A stretch of 64,000 nt of DNA from Baylisascaris procyonis (lineage: Eukaryota; Nematoda; Chromadorea; Rhabditida; Ascarididae), in contig JAZARR010000153.1 of assembly GCA_037389465.1 (NCBI GenBank), forward strand, positions 853,001-917,000. Direction: 5' to 3'. The notes under the pieces are model-generated. The model searched no databases and was not told the origin of the DNA. It was given only the letters and a program-made list of their open reading frames with translations. This document shows positions 49,407-63,555 of this stretch, in pieces (position 1 is the stretch's first letter; the number at the start of each line of letters is the position of its first letter). A program made the position numbers and the translations under genes.

Positions 49407-52400
49407 GAATGTTGTTTATGTTCATAAGAGCAGGAAATGAATGTGTCGAACTAGTTCCGAGAAGAGTTATGTATCGAATCACAAAGACGGAGCAAATATA
49501 TCAGTTGCCGGCTGTCGTCGGCTCGAAAACCTCTTGCTTCCGAATATCTAAATGATACATGTATGTATTATTCAGGTGAACTCACTGAAAAGATCAGAGT
49601 TTTTGGCTTTTGCTTTCATTAGATCATGCTGATATGGCCTCTGCTAACTGCCTTTCGAAGCTGATAAACTTGCTCGTCTGTGTTAACTTTATGCGAATTG
49701 ATCCCTCTCCACTGCTATCGAAACTGCCTCGCTCATTCGTTTCCGAGATTTTGAATAGCACTGTCGATCGTCCAGACATGACGATTTTTGGAATCAGCAG
49801 ACATCGAAACAAAGTTGCATCAAGCTTGACTGCGAATGACATACCTCCTTCCAGCATAATTCATCAAAGAGCAAATTCAAACTTGAACAGGGCCCACCGA
49901 ATTGGATCTGATGACGGTCAAAATTCCCCTTTTCGGGAGAAATGACTCCGGATCCACCCTTTTCAGGAAATTCAACAATCATCTGCGCACCTACAGTTTT
50001 GAAGCTATTGCGCAGCAAAACGGTCTCTATGTTGAGATTTTCAAAAACAGAACAATCTTTACCTCTAAGCATCCTTTTATGCAATTATAATTAGTTATGC
50101 AAAAAAAATGAATTATTTACATAATTACACTCTGAAACACAAATTTATAGATATGGTTTTATGGAATTCGCTGAATAATATTTAAAAAAAATTCAAAGAA
50201 TATAGTATTTCACTTCGAAACCACATGTGAATGAGTGCTCTACGATCCTTTGTGGAGGTGTTTTATTGCACCAACTCTAACTGATCTAAGTGTACAATAG
50301 CGATCCACTATTAGAACGTATAAGAAGAGTACAGCGACATCTTTCGCATATGATCTTCTCGACTTACCTGACCAGATACGTTATGAAATGTTCAGTTTCA
50401 AAATATTTTCAAAGATGAGCCCATCTTCATATCGTCATGTTGCTTCAAACGTACATTTAACGGCGATTTCATTATAATACACATTAAGAATAAGCTGCCG
50501 GTGACGTTAGGTTGTTTGCGATGAACTCTTCGCATTGAAGCAGGAATGAGTGAGATGACTTTAGGCGAATGATATAATTTGATCTCCATGAATGGAATTA
50601 AATTAAGGGTGAAAACAAGTTCCAATGAAATGAGAAATGCTAATATAATATCGAATTTGAAATGAAGATAGATCGAAATTAGACAAGTTTAATTATGGAA
50701 AAATCTAGAGAGAATTTCATTGTTGTAATTTATGTGTTTGGTGTGGAAACCAACGAACTCATTGAATAGCTCTATTAATTGTTTATGGAGTAGTATTTTT
50801 GAAGAATGGAAGTCCAAGAAGTGGAAAAATTGTGTATGGACGATTTACATATATTTTTGCATGGATTTACATATCTACTTTAAATCCTATTACTGCAATT
50901 TCCGCATAAGAGTCTTTGCTTGCATAAAATGTTGAATATTTATAGCTTTCAGCAATGTTTTGTATTCTCATCAATATGACGACAATTGAACTTTGTGCAA
51001 AATGAAACACACAACGAAAGCAATGACGAAGAGACAATCACTTTCTGAGAGGAAAAGAGAACATTGCAAATAATATAAATGTACAATTTGTTGGGTGAAG
51101 TCGATTGCTGCAAAATTTGTGATCAACAAAAGCGGACTTTGTGCAATACGATTATATTCGTTGACCTTTGTAGGCAAATACGACAGGATTTTTCTAGTGT
51201 ATAGTGGGCGTTGAACTTTTGCAACGAAATAAAAACGATAAATCGTCGAAAATATGCACACGCAGAAAATTTCAACCGGATGCGTGAGTAATATTTTAAT
51301 CATCCTCGCAGTTTTTTTTCACTCCTTATTTATGGGCAATTTTTTCAAAAAAAAAAAATTATTCCCATTCAATATACCGAATGAAATTCTCTACTAAGTA
51401 TATTTGCGAACATAAAAGAAATGTCAAATTTGTCAAGAGGTGATAAAGAACTAGCAAGCATCCTTGAGAAGACACAGAAATGCATTAATTTGCATATTTG
51501 TGTGCGATATTTGCATATATTATTTCAACAGGAAGTGTTATATTATAAAGCGAATGATTATGAAAGGAAGGTGATTTTATGATGGGCACAAAGTCTATCA
51601 CTGTTGAAGTTGCAAAATTAAATTCAGCCGATTTTCTTTTGAGAGAGGTGTGGACTTCAAAAAAAAAAATTTCTACTCCTTATTGTGTTCAAAATTTCCT
51701 TTTCATTTGGCGTTTGGAAAATTTCTTCGTTAGCGCTCTATATTTGATCGTTATTCTACTTCCAAATAAGAATAAATACTGAAATCTTAAATACCACTTA
51801 TACGAAATGAATTTTGGTTTCTGAACAGCATAAATTACGTGTTGTGCCCTCTAAATTGAAGAAGAACGCGCAAAAGAGGCGTTTTTTTTTTTGCTTCAAG
51901 CGTACTTTCATCCCTGAAGACGTGCGCTTCTCTATTTAAATAGTCCAAGAAACATTCTTCTTTATTCATTTCTGGAACACTTCCCACCTGCCACTTGCAG
52001 AATATTTCAAATCTTTTATTCATTCATGATCGTTATATTGGAATCAATATTTTCTCGTGAGATACGCTATAAATATAGACTGCATAATAGTGAAATGTTA
52101 GTATGAGTGTTGGCATTATAAAACTGAAATATTTGAAGAGTCTACAGATATACGCAGCGATGATTTCTAAGGATATAGCGCTAATTGTGTTCATCAGTGT
52201 TCACAGGAATTTGCTATAATTTCGTTCTTTTTCTTTCAATATATAAATTATTTGCAATTTAATTTCTATTAGCCGAGAAGATATATTCAGAAAGTTTTTT
52301 CCAAAGTGGCATTTCGTGTTATGTAAAGAATGCCCAGAATTGATGGTGCGTGTATAGTCGCTTTAAATTATGTCATTTCAAATTCGTCGTAAGCATATAA

Positions 52401-52548
52401 TGATACATTCATTTAAGGAATTTATGCTAGATGAGGCATTAGCGCATACTATGGTTTATTCTGTGGTACTGCAGATTGTCTAAAGCTCACGCTGTAAGTA
52501 CTCCAATCCGATATGCCCATTTAAATGCTCGACTTAAATAAACCTGGT

Positions 52549-52559
52549 ATTGTTTTCAG
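52549..52559 (+). other. Predicted spliced-leader acceptor before the plus-strand CPT1
   Basis: ATTGTTTTCAG ends at 52559, ten bases before the ATG at 52570. The frame is also open upstream to an ATG at 52525. If this site is used for trans-splicing the protein starts at 52570, with MPSALSGAV aligning to the usual CPT1 N-terminus. Confidence 0.45.
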
Positions 52560-52569
52560 AAATTCCGCA

Positions 52570-55500
52570 ATGCCAAGCGCTTTATCAGGGGCTGTTAATG
52601 CGCAATTGACAGCCAAGAAAATTGCTTGTGAAGGAATTTCCGATGAGACAGAAACACAAATCACCTCATCAACAAAGCCACCAAATAATGTCACCTCGGA
52701 AGGAAACAACTCGCAACGACACTCATCAACATATCTACCTTTTCAACCGTCATGGCATTATCCATCAACATTTGAAAGGGCCACTTACAAACTACTTGTA
52801 GGAACACTTCTAGTTTATTGTCATCATCTTGAGAGTTAGGCAAACTGAAATTGAGTAAGCGTGCAAGCTGAGGCTGGATCTCGCTGAAACTGAAAGAAAT
52901 TCGAACCTTTCATGCACTTATAATCTTAGAGATGGGAACAGTTTTGGTTTGAAATCCCTTAGACCGCAGCATAATTTGTAGAACTTTGATGAGTTAATAG
53001 GTTCGTGTCCTGCAGATTTACAGATGGAAAATTTTCCATTCCATATTTGTGAAAACGCTAAGTTTATCCTATTTTCGAAAATGTTACACTTGAACGTGTG
53101 CTACAATGTTTGTTGCAATAATTTTGGCTCAATACACCATCTCTAAGTTGAAAGAAGCCATACACTGCGATCTGTGACGTCACAAAACGTCATTCTGCAG
53201 CCGCAAAATCGTGTTGCCTTCTACTAGTACTTTTCATCTAATCACACAGAGAGAAATCTTTCACCTTATGGGCAAATATTATCAGGAAAGGTCACAGCAT
53301 ATATCAAGGACGTATTGCAGATTGGCGCAGCTAATCGGCTATGGCCGGTGCCCCCACTGTATTTCGGCGTCGCCGTAGGCGTTGCCTCAGCATACCATAT
53401 CGGTTTCCAAACGAATGCCTTTCTGTCGTTGTTTCCTCATGCCAATTCATTATGGCTGCGCATCCTTCGCGTTGGAGTTGTGAGTTCATTGTTTGCTCTT
53501 AACGATGTGTATTGTTTATTGGGCCATCAGCCCACCGTTGTGACAGATGTTCTCACCATTTGCAGACTAATATCCGATCAGTTCCCTACTCCAACTAGAC
53601 CATCAATTCCCATTAATCACCTACAGGCATAGGAAGAAATATTCAATGTGAGACGTAAATATATGCATATATAAGGATCTCTACCCTTCTGCACAAAATT
53701 AGTGACAAGCTTATGAAGTTGCAGCTTCTCACTGAATATGCGCGAAAAGCCCATCTTTGACTCTTTTTTCTTACTGCAAATGACAAGGTTATATTATCAA
53801 TGCATTGCCTTTTGCACCATTCGAAGCGCAGAGTATAACGAACTTGCATCTTATTTGCGTGAATATTAGTAAACAAAGAAATTATATGTCTAAGAGTAGA
53901 GGAAACATCAAAGTATATTTTGTAGTATAGTCTGGCGAACTATGAACGCACAAATTTCTTCATTACAGAACTCGCTCGTATAGTGCGGAAGTTCTTTTTT
54001 TTCCCATCTGCAATATGCGAACTTAGTGCAGTGAGCAAAAACGCTTCTTTTTTTTCATCTTTTCTCTGCATTTATCAATTTGAGTGGACCATAATATCAA
54101 CTTGCAAACTAAGACAAGAGGCCTGCACGTTTTAGGTCGTCATATTCTAAAGTCAAAGTGCAAGCGCACAATTTCAGCACGAATATTGAAAATCCCATTG
54201 AGTAAAAATGTTTTAGAAATTATTCACTCGAATACAGCTTAGTGTTCAATAGTGAATTGCACATAGCATCAGCATTTAAACGTATTTATAGAATTCCGGA
54301 TGAAAATTCCTGATCAAAAATTTTCTGTCCACTGCTTCAAAAGATGGCGACATCAAGAATCACTAGTACTAGAAACTAGAAAAAATTTCCAATGATACAT
54401 TGCCGTCCGTGATAAACATGATTTGATAAGTAATATGTAGTATCGTTGCGTTTAGAAACTGTGGCTATAAAGTTTCACTAAAACTGTTACCAAATCAAAA
54501 GGCCACTCCAACCGTCCGTTCTACCTAATCAACCTAAAACTTTCAGGCTTCAATTGCCACTGCGTACATTCCAGTTTTTGCCGTTCGATGGGCATTGAAG
54601 CATTTCTTCTTCAGCTATCATGGATATTTATTTGAAAGTCCAATGCAACCATCGTTGAAAACAAAAATATGGAGGGTAATAATTTGCCAATGTCAAGCAA
54701 TTCATAAACGCACCTTTCAAACACCGAAGTAACGATAGATGTATTTTGAAGACATCTTTTTGAATACTACTGTACATATCCGATGGTAACTTGCATCGTT
54801 GTTCATATGCTCATGTCATGGTTGTAATTGCAGAAAGTCAGGTCGTTCTTCTAATATGACAACACTCTATTAGGCTAAGATTAGATGAAGTATGAGATTT
54901 GCATGGTTTTAGTAGATAACTCTGATTATTTTCATCGAATTGCTCCATCATATTTAGAAATATTCATTCAAAAAGCGCTAAGTTCTTTCATTCAGTTAGT
55001 CATGTTTGAGAAAGAGACATCGATGTTTTTAGATCGTACATAAGATTCTCTCATATGTACCACACCGACTGCAATCTTGCGATGCACTACTTCCCAATCT
55101 TCCGTTGCCTAAACTTTCCGATACGATCGAACGTTATCTGGATGCGTTGAAACCGATCCTCACTGAGGTTCGTTTCGCACTTGGCGATGCTTTCCGTGTG
55201 TACTAGGCTACTGACGACCTTTAGATTAGTGTGGTGATGATTTTGGAGTTTTTAATTGCCTCGATGAACTGAATTTAGTCGGTATTCATTGCCTTTGCCA
55301 TAGTATGATCAAATGAGAGCAACAACTTCAGCTAATATTCCATATCAGCTCAATTAGAAACTTTAGAGAGTTTTGCGCTTACTTGTGATTGATATTTTAC
55401 TTCTTTCGCAAATAAACAAATATAATTTCAGGAGGAACATGCAAAGGTAAAGAAGCTAGCATACGAATTTGCAAAATATGATGGAAAATTACTTCAATTT

Positions 55501-58500
55501 ATCACATCGATCTACTGGTGCTTCGTCGATAATTATGTCAGTATGATAATCTACTTATCGCTTTCAGAATTTGCATATTCCTTATTTCAATTACGGTACT
55601 GTTAGATTTCAGGAAAGCCTTCTTAGTTCTCTTTGTAGAATATTGAAACTCCAAATATATTACTACAAATGAAGGTTTAATTTGTGATTCATTCAGGTAA
55701 ACATTTCGTAGTGATTTATTATAAGCGTACTTAAAATTGCTGTGGCTTATGCTGTAATGAGCGCCACTAAAATGTACTTTATGATTCTGTCATACAAGTG
55801 AGGCAATTACAACGGGGAAGGGCAATAATAAACTTACATGAAAATGTTGATTAATAGGCGTAATTGAAAAATATATTGTGCATCATTAATCCCGACAGAA
55901 AGTGCGACTTCATATTTGCCTATCCTATTCAATTTTCAAGGTCAAATCATCAATGACCCTGAGGGATGGTGAAAGAGGGCATACCGAAGAAACACATAGG
56001 CGAAATGAATAATCTTCAAGAATAATATCGCCAAGGATTAGGAAGACAACATCACCCGCTGTTTAGAGCAATGCCATTTCATCGCTTTAGATAATTTTAA
56101 ATCCCATTTGCTAGTAGCTTAGTTCAGTACTGTGGGACATAAACACTACCTACACCTATGAATCCTGCCTTATACGCAAATGAGAGGATCGATAGATGTA
56201 AATCAACGAATATTGGTGCTAAATGGCGCTTGCACTAAAATATATAAAACATCCTTTGCAGGTGACTTCATTTTGGGAAAAATATGCATATTTGTCATCA
56301 CGCAATGGACTATTAACAAATACAAGTTTTGGTCATTGTGTAAGTATTCGTTTGTTTTAATTGGAAATTCAATTGGTAGGATGCCATTCTTATCTGTGCA
56401 TATTGCAACCCAAATTTTTTGTTACTAAATGATCGCCAAAAAAAAGTGTGGAAGCTCTGATTTGTTGATCTCGATCTAGATATTGCTTATATTCGCCCCG
56501 CCGCTCCCTTCTCTAACATTTACGTTTTGAGTTTAATTTTATGTTGCAACTATAGTGGCTCAAAAATAGTTAGCTACATGATTCGCACTACTCATTTTTG
56601 ATAGTTCACTTTAAATTATTTATTCATATCCGCATTCGACACGGTGAAGAACCATATGAGAGGACATTTGAATTAAATAAATGTTTTAAATCTTTCTTTA
56701 TTGCACTGAAAAAAAAAGAGATTCACCACCTATTCACTGGATATGCTGAGTACGTGAAGAATAATTGCACTGCGGGAAGAATCCAAGGCATTAAATTGTA
56801 AACGCATTATTGCTACAAAATAATATTTGGAAGCATTCTACTACAAACCCGAGAAATCTACTGTGTATATTATCAATCATTTATTTTTTTCAGGATATAT
56901 TTCAACAGAGACCATCGATGAGTCAAGCAGAACGAATTGCTCGTCTAATGTTTTTGGAATGCCTGGTAATGACTGCGATCGATCGCGAAGAAATCGTTCC
57001 GGTTAGTAATCCAATTGCATTCAAAAGCATTTCACTTATCACGATCTTTATCACGAAAATTCTCCCCACTGGACATAAGAAGAACCTTTACTGCTCAGTT
57101 GGTCTGAGCACAATTTCTGTTCTCTTCCTTCGCGACTTACAAATTGGGGCACCGAGTCGAGTTCCATAGTTCCAGAAAGAGAAAAATGAAATCTATGTCA
57201 GTTCGTTGAATACGCAAAATCTGGAGGTGAAGATCGAAATTCTTGGATTTTTCAAGATGTAGTCGCTAGCAGCCTATGTCTCCTACATGTGAAATACAAA
57301 ATTCGCATTTGCAACTACTGCTGCGCTGTGAATTTAACGTCGACATTGTTTGAATTTATTTTCAGCCTGGAAAGGGCTTGATGTGTGCTAAACATTTCAA
57401 GAAATATTACGCTACAACACGTATCCCAGGAAAACAGCTAGGTAAAATTTCTTTCTGCTTCAGTAGTCAAAGATAATTTTGTACAGCGTAATTAGTTAGT
57501 TATACGATTGAAAAGTGGTGTTCCGCAAAGCTGGAAGCCCCTTATCTGTTTTGGAAATTTTCTAAAATTTGTGAGTTTTCCTCTTTGTTGACAGTAACAA
57601 ACACCTTCATAAGTTTTTATTTTCAATAAACATAAAATTCATTCAGAATTTATGCTGCTACTCAGATATCTCTCACCATCATTTGATTTGTGCACATATT
57701 ACGCAAATTTTTTTAAATAATTGCTAATGAAACTATTAGACACTTCCTTTATATCTTCTGAGAACAATTGCAAATATCTCGATATTATTTATGGCATTAT
57801 GTTATAACATTTTAAATCCTATTTTCGTTTAATCATTCAGATATTCTATGCAGCCGATATCTTTCAAAGCATTTTGTGCTCATTCATAAAGGCCGTTACT
57901 ATAAGGTGAACGCTTACGATGAGAATAATCGTCTTCAAAGCATCGAATATCTCACTGAGTAAGTGAAAATTTTTAAAATTGCGTTCATGGCAACCCCTGG
58001 ATAATCGTATTCCTCGACCGGCAAGTTGTTTTAGATGGTGAAGATTCATTCAGCATTGAATTGTACTATATTTTTACAACGCCACAAGTGTTATGGTGGA
58101 GGTTGCCGGTAAGGAAGTGCAATGTGGCATGACTATACATCAAGTTGCACACCAAAGTATGACTTTGGTGTGCATGTAAATAGATCTACTAAAACTACTT
58201 CCCAAAGGTAATCACATTTAATGTGACACGCAAATCAGACGGAACGATAGTAATATTGTCCTTCTTCACTACATTAAAACGGCAACGAGAATACATCATC
58301 AAGACCAACAAAAGAAGATTCTTTGCGCAGAATCTGCGAACGAATGGAGGAATTTTCACAGAGTATTTGTAAATAACATGAAATTCCAGAAGTGCTGTTG
58401 GTTTCTTCAGAAGTATATTTATAGAAATTTTTTTCCCTTGATGTGCTACTTCATTCAAGCAATCCCTACGATAGTAAGCGAACACGATGAAGAAATTTCC

Positions 58501-61500
58501 AGACAAAGGGTACTCACTAACGAAAGAGAAATGAGGCGTAATGTGCATAAAGCTGTATTCTGCACATATGTGGACACTACTGCTTCCTTTCTTCATATTC
58601 GGTGAATGCTGTATAAGAAATAAGTTCTGTTTTGATAAAAAGGCTTTCTGAAGAAGGAAAGTGATGGTGATTGGTTAGGATCCAGAGATGATTGAAGGGA
58701 ATCTTGAAATACCGGAAAAGATCGCGCAGGATGGTCACTTCTGCCCTCTTTACGGAATAGTTCCATCTATCGATTGCTTGGTTCCTGCATGAACATTAAC
58801 ATATTTCAAGAGCGGTTAACGAAATCCTCGCCAGTGAGGATGAACCTCTGGACGGCGAAGAGTACATAGCTGCGTTGACGACGGATGATCGTTCAAGATG
58901 GTGTAAAAATCGAGAGAAATTCTTCCTCAGTAATGCCATAAATCGACGTGCGCTCGAAACAATAGAATCTGCCATCACTTTTGGATCAATCGAAAATTTC
59001 GATTTGTTTTCATCAACAAAGGTGATAAAATCTTTATATATTTTCTTGCTTTTAAGGTAATTGTACCTTTGAAGCTATGTTTGTAATGAAGACTATCAGC
59101 CAACTTTTATTCCACGTCCTAATGTTGCATATAATGCAAACACAAACATATACCGTTTATTCAACTATTTTATTCAACTATCATTCAACCATGCGATTAC
59201 AATACCGCATAACTTAATATTCCGTGTACCTTTTTATGTATAAGGTCGCAATCCTGTCGTTTTTTCAAAATTCCGTAGAACTCTGAACTGAATAATCAGC
59301 GAATAATTCCAGGAAAGTCCGGAATTATTAGATCACTTCGACAAATTCATGTTGGTTGGTAATGGCAAGAATATTTGGGCTGATAAATCAGTTTGCTTCA
59401 GTGTCTCGAGAAATGCACGGGTTTCTTTCGTTTATTGCTTTTCCATTGTCTTTTTTTTCTCATTCATTCACTTATAGTTATATAGTTGAATAGTACTGAC
59501 GACTGAATAAATGAAATGTTATTCTTTCTCCATTTCAATGCTTATTGATTTTTTAAGTTCAATAGGAATTTCGAATTCGATTTGTTTGCTATTACGAAAA
59601 TTTTTCAAAACTCTTCGACTAAGCCTCATTCAACGAACAATAGCTGCTAAATCGCTATTATAGAATAAATCTGTACTCTTGTTAGTTGCTTAGATAACTA
59701 CTAAGTAATATTAAACATTACAGATATCCAGTTAGGTGTTTAGGATGCACTATTATTACATCTTACTAACTAGATGCATAAGCTATAATAGTGCAGTTTC
59801 TATAGACATGAAAAATGGTCTTTTAAAATATTTTGCGCGCACTGATTATTGAAATTTTACAAATTTTCTTTAAAAAAATATTTGAATATTTGAAATTTTT
59901 TATTTAGTGGGGTGGAACGAATGAACATTCGATTGGCGATGCTATTGATCATGATCTCTTCTTGGAAAATTTCGTCGCCATGGATTACTGCCTCTCCAAG
60001 TAAATAATTTTATAAGTTTTTCATTTTTTTGCAGTAAACGAGTTTTATTCATAATATGTTCTTAGCTTATAACTAATCATCCTCTGTTATGTTTTTTGGT
60101 TCCGAATATTAGTTTTGATATTGATAAATCAGCTGTCGATATTGCAGTGCTTATGGAATCTGTCAATAAGGATGATTATGAAATCTGTCAATAAGAATTC
60201 CAGCTCTCGCATATTTCAGTGCTTGTTGGAACATATTTCATTTAAATAGCGCACTTGCGCAAGAAACTAAATCCGATCATGAATTAAGGACATAGAAGCC
60301 TTATTGTAAGGTGGACGTAGCATTTGTTGATCATTTCATAACGATACTTATTAACATGATCACATTCTCGTAGTCTTTACTTCTTATGAGCACTAAAGAA
60401 ATCGGAGTTGATTAAAACAATGGATGTTACTTTTTTTTTCGGCTGCGCTTTATAAGATTTTTCGAAATTTTTATATAGCCAAGGTTTGATTGCTTCAATG
60501 GAGTTGATTTAGATTACTGGATCTAGTCAAGGTAGATAAACCTTGCCGTATGATGCTGGAAGCGAGGATTTGCCCAGAAAATCCAGAACGTCAGTTAATG
60601 TTAAGGTCATGTGCTGAGAAGTGTTGTCTAATGGGCATGAAAGACAAATACACAACAATACTCCCTTAATCGTACACAGATTATCTGAAACTTATAAGTT
60701 TTCATGCTATTCCTTAATGTTCTTTTCAGCGATCCAGTTAATGCGGCAAAACTTCGAGGACCAACATCTACCTGCGCGCGTTACAATAAAAATAATATTA
60801 AGAAAATCGAACGAATCAATTTCGATATCAATGAAGAGGTTTCATTTCCACCTTACCAACCCATATCACTATATCCTTGCCAAATTAGTCATCATTTCTC
60901 TCGGGAAGGGTAGATATGCTTTTTTTACCCTTCCCTTCCCCTCCACCTTCCCACAGTGTCATAAGCTATGTTGATTTTTTCACGCCCAAATTGTCATCAC
61001 GCTTGCACCGAAACCTTTACACTACTAAGTTCACATAGTAGGATTCGGAAAGGGTCGAAACTTTAAAAATTTTATGAAGAGATGCTCCCATGTAAGAATG
61101 GAGGTGCCATTCGTTGATCGTTTCCTAATAATATGTTTTCCATTCAAACAGAATTTCCGAAATGGGGGAGCACTTAGCGGCAACGTTATAGTTGTTTTAC
61201 GTCTTCTGATTTCCGCCCACTATTGCATAATTATTTAAAAACGAGCCTATGAACCTCATCTTCGAAGCACTCAGCCATTTCATTTTGTGCATCAAACGTT
61301 ATCAAAACACGCGAAAATGGCTGAAAGTTTGGCGGAATTTGAGTAGGAGGCAACTGATTGTAGAAAAGCTGAAAAGAATCCAATGATTTATAAAAGGATC
61401 TTCTATACGAACTGCATGCATAGTGCGTGCATGCACGCTTACTGAAATGTTGGTTTTTAGATGAAATGCGAAATAATGCGCTGCTATAAAGAGTATAAAC

Positions 61501-63542
61501 CACAAGCTGATGATGTCGATCTCTCGATGATGCGTTTCACAGAGTTCGGCAAAGGGCTAATCAAGCAAGGCAACGTATCACCCGATGCGTTTATACAAAT
61601 GGCTATACAACTCGCCAATTACAAGGTATAAGTGACGCTTTTTATCAGCTGATATTGTGTCGGAGAGCAATCATATCGACAAGCGGCTCTAACCCTATTG
61701 CATATGATCTTCAGGCATGTCATCGTTGGCACTCCCAATATGTTTGATAAAGATCCATCTCTTTATCATGCTGACTGGATCCGGTCGACTCCATTAAATA
61801 CCTTATTGTAGCCTTGAGATATCTCCATAAGGACTTATACGCCACATAAGTGATGAACTATTGTCGTTAAAAGGTATAAAAAATAGCTAATTATAGGATC
61901 AAGGCAAATTTGTGCATACATACGAATCAGCATCGACTCGATTATTTGCAAATTCACGTACCGAAACACTACGATCCGTAACTAAAGAATCATGCGCATT
62001 TGTCCTCGCTATGCTTGATCAACAATGCACGGTTTGTCTCTTATTTAATAATCTCCAGACTATAAAGTACGAGGATAACTTCTCTCCTATTTTTCATGAA
62101 AATAATTTTTATTATATTATTGAAATAATATTGACGCCTTTTGTAATATTAACAACAGTTTCAGCAAAGATGTATAGCCAGTGAAAATCTCAACTCTAAG
62201 TTTCATCACTCTGTTCTTCACTTCTCTGTTGTCATCCATTTGACTATAAACAAAATCGAAGATATCTTTAATTAAAAGCAAGGTGTACGTCTGGAAAATC
62301 GAATATCAAATGCCGCTCCACTCCTTAAATTACATTTCTTCCTCAGTCGTATATATGCCTCTCTTGTCGTTGCTTCTCATTAGCGATCCTTAGTAAAACG
62401 CATTCTTAGACACGAATTCTATAGATATATTCTAAAATCCATTTGAAATGAGGAATTATTTCAGAACGAGAAGCGTCTAAGACTTCTTCGATTAGCGGCT
62501 GATTGTCATGTGCGACATAATCGTGAATGTATGGTAGGCAAAGGTGTTGACAGACATCTGTTCGTTCTTTATATCTTCAGTCGAATATTCCGCATATCAA
62601 GTCCTTTCTTGCAATATTTCATCAATCAATCATGGCCACTTAGCACGAGTCAGGTAAACGAATTTTCAATGAATCTTTTTTGCAGATAATTGAAAAATAA
62701 TTCAGCATTTTTGATCTTTCATTATTTTTCTGCAACGGAGGCGGAAGTATTATGAGTAATAAATTAGGATATAAGCAAAATGTTGACGTTCTATTATTGC
62801 CATGGCTACTTGAAACTCTTTGCTACCTGTAATGACACTTCATAATTCACACAAAAATGAATGCAGTCATGATGGCGCATACAAAACTTGTATTATGGAG
62901 TGTTCGTGCCCGCTAACATATTACTTAAATTATTCGTTACTGAAGTTGGCTAATTAAAGGAGGCCTTTCGGAATGCTGGCATAAGCCTATTGTAAAGTCG
63001 TGGTCATTGGCTAAGGCATCTTCTAGTCATGAGCCGATCTCTTTAAAATCGATTGTTTCTTCTTACCTGTTAAAAGATGATATATGATGCCTGCATTGCT
63101 AGATATGTGGCTGCGATTATAAAACCTTTGAAACGTGCACAAATAGATACCAAGGACTACTCTTATTTTGTTTCGATTGAGTTAGACCTAGTAGATCATC
63201 ACAAGCAGATTGAGGCACAATTCTACGATCATGAAGAAGGTGCCACTGGACGATTGTTCTACTCTCTTGGTCATTTCCACGAGGGAAAGATTTTTTTAGG
63301 CGCCTAAAGTAACGCCACTTCCCAATGAAGACAAACAACCCGATTTGTCATGGTTTGGTGGCTCATTTGCAGCAGTCACTAAAGATGGCTATGGTATTTG
63401 CTATCGATTTGCTGGAAATCATTCAATTTGTATTCATATAACATCCTATCATTCAGCGCCGAATACGGTCAGTTTCATAGTCTTCTCAACTATAGTAATA
63501 GTCTATTTTCCTTTTCGATCGCAGCGAAATGATGCCAGATAG
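52570..63542 (+). CDS. Carnitine O-palmitoyltransferase 1, plus-strand copy
   Basis: Same enzyme family as the minus-strand gene. Eighteen exons: 52570-52797, 53321-53479, 54547-54675, 55033-55167, 55432-55536, 56262-56339, 56894-57001, 57366-57441, 57841-57958, 58811-59021, 59313-59420, 59908-59999, 60730-60838, 61461-61625, 61897-62031, 62465-62653, 63300-63467 and 63525-63542. All phases agree and the product is 776 residues. Landmarks: Ser/Thr/Asn-rich N-terminus (about 30 residues longer than the other copy); membrane segments near residues 86-105 and 124-148; ATTRIPG; SRWC; catalytic His 492 in NEHSIGDA (codon 59926-59928); [43 protein letters not shown]. It ends APNTRNDAR. AATAAA follows at 63550-63555. 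Relative to its partner it lacks one intron and about ten residues after the LETIESAI block. All catalytic blocks are intact, so activity is expected. Confidence 0.9.
60152..60197. repeat. Short direct duplication in a CPT1 intron
   Basis: GAATCTGTCAATAAG and GAAATCTGTCAATAAG occur about 25 bases apart in the intron before the exon at 60730-60838. This is probably a small replication slippage product. Confidence 0.45.
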
Positions 63543-63549
63543 TAATTAA

Positions 63550-63555
63550 AATAAA
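63550..63555 (+). terminator. Polyadenylation signal of the plus-strand CPT1
   Basis: AATAAA lies eight bases after the stop codon of the short last exon, which would give a very short 3' untranslated region if used. Confidence 0.45.

Larger units (their letters stand above)
45600..52550. other. Region between the divergent CPT1 genes
   Basis: About 7 kb separates the two CPT1 start codons. The promoters of both must lie near its ends. It contains one membrane-like minus-strand frame at 49.2 kb, overlapping coding-like frames on both strands at 49.6-50.1 kb (for example 49610-49945 plus and 49624-49857 minus), and a CA-rich microsatellite. No complete gene could be assembled. A minus-strand frame at 46442-46666 is unidentified. 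Confidence 0.35.

Noticed and set aside
57228..57262. GGAGGTGAAGATCGAAATTCTTGGATTT resembles a conserved 18S rRNA segment.
   Set aside because: The similarity is only about 20 bases, broken by an insertion, with no further rRNA sequence nearby. It lies in a CPT1 intron.
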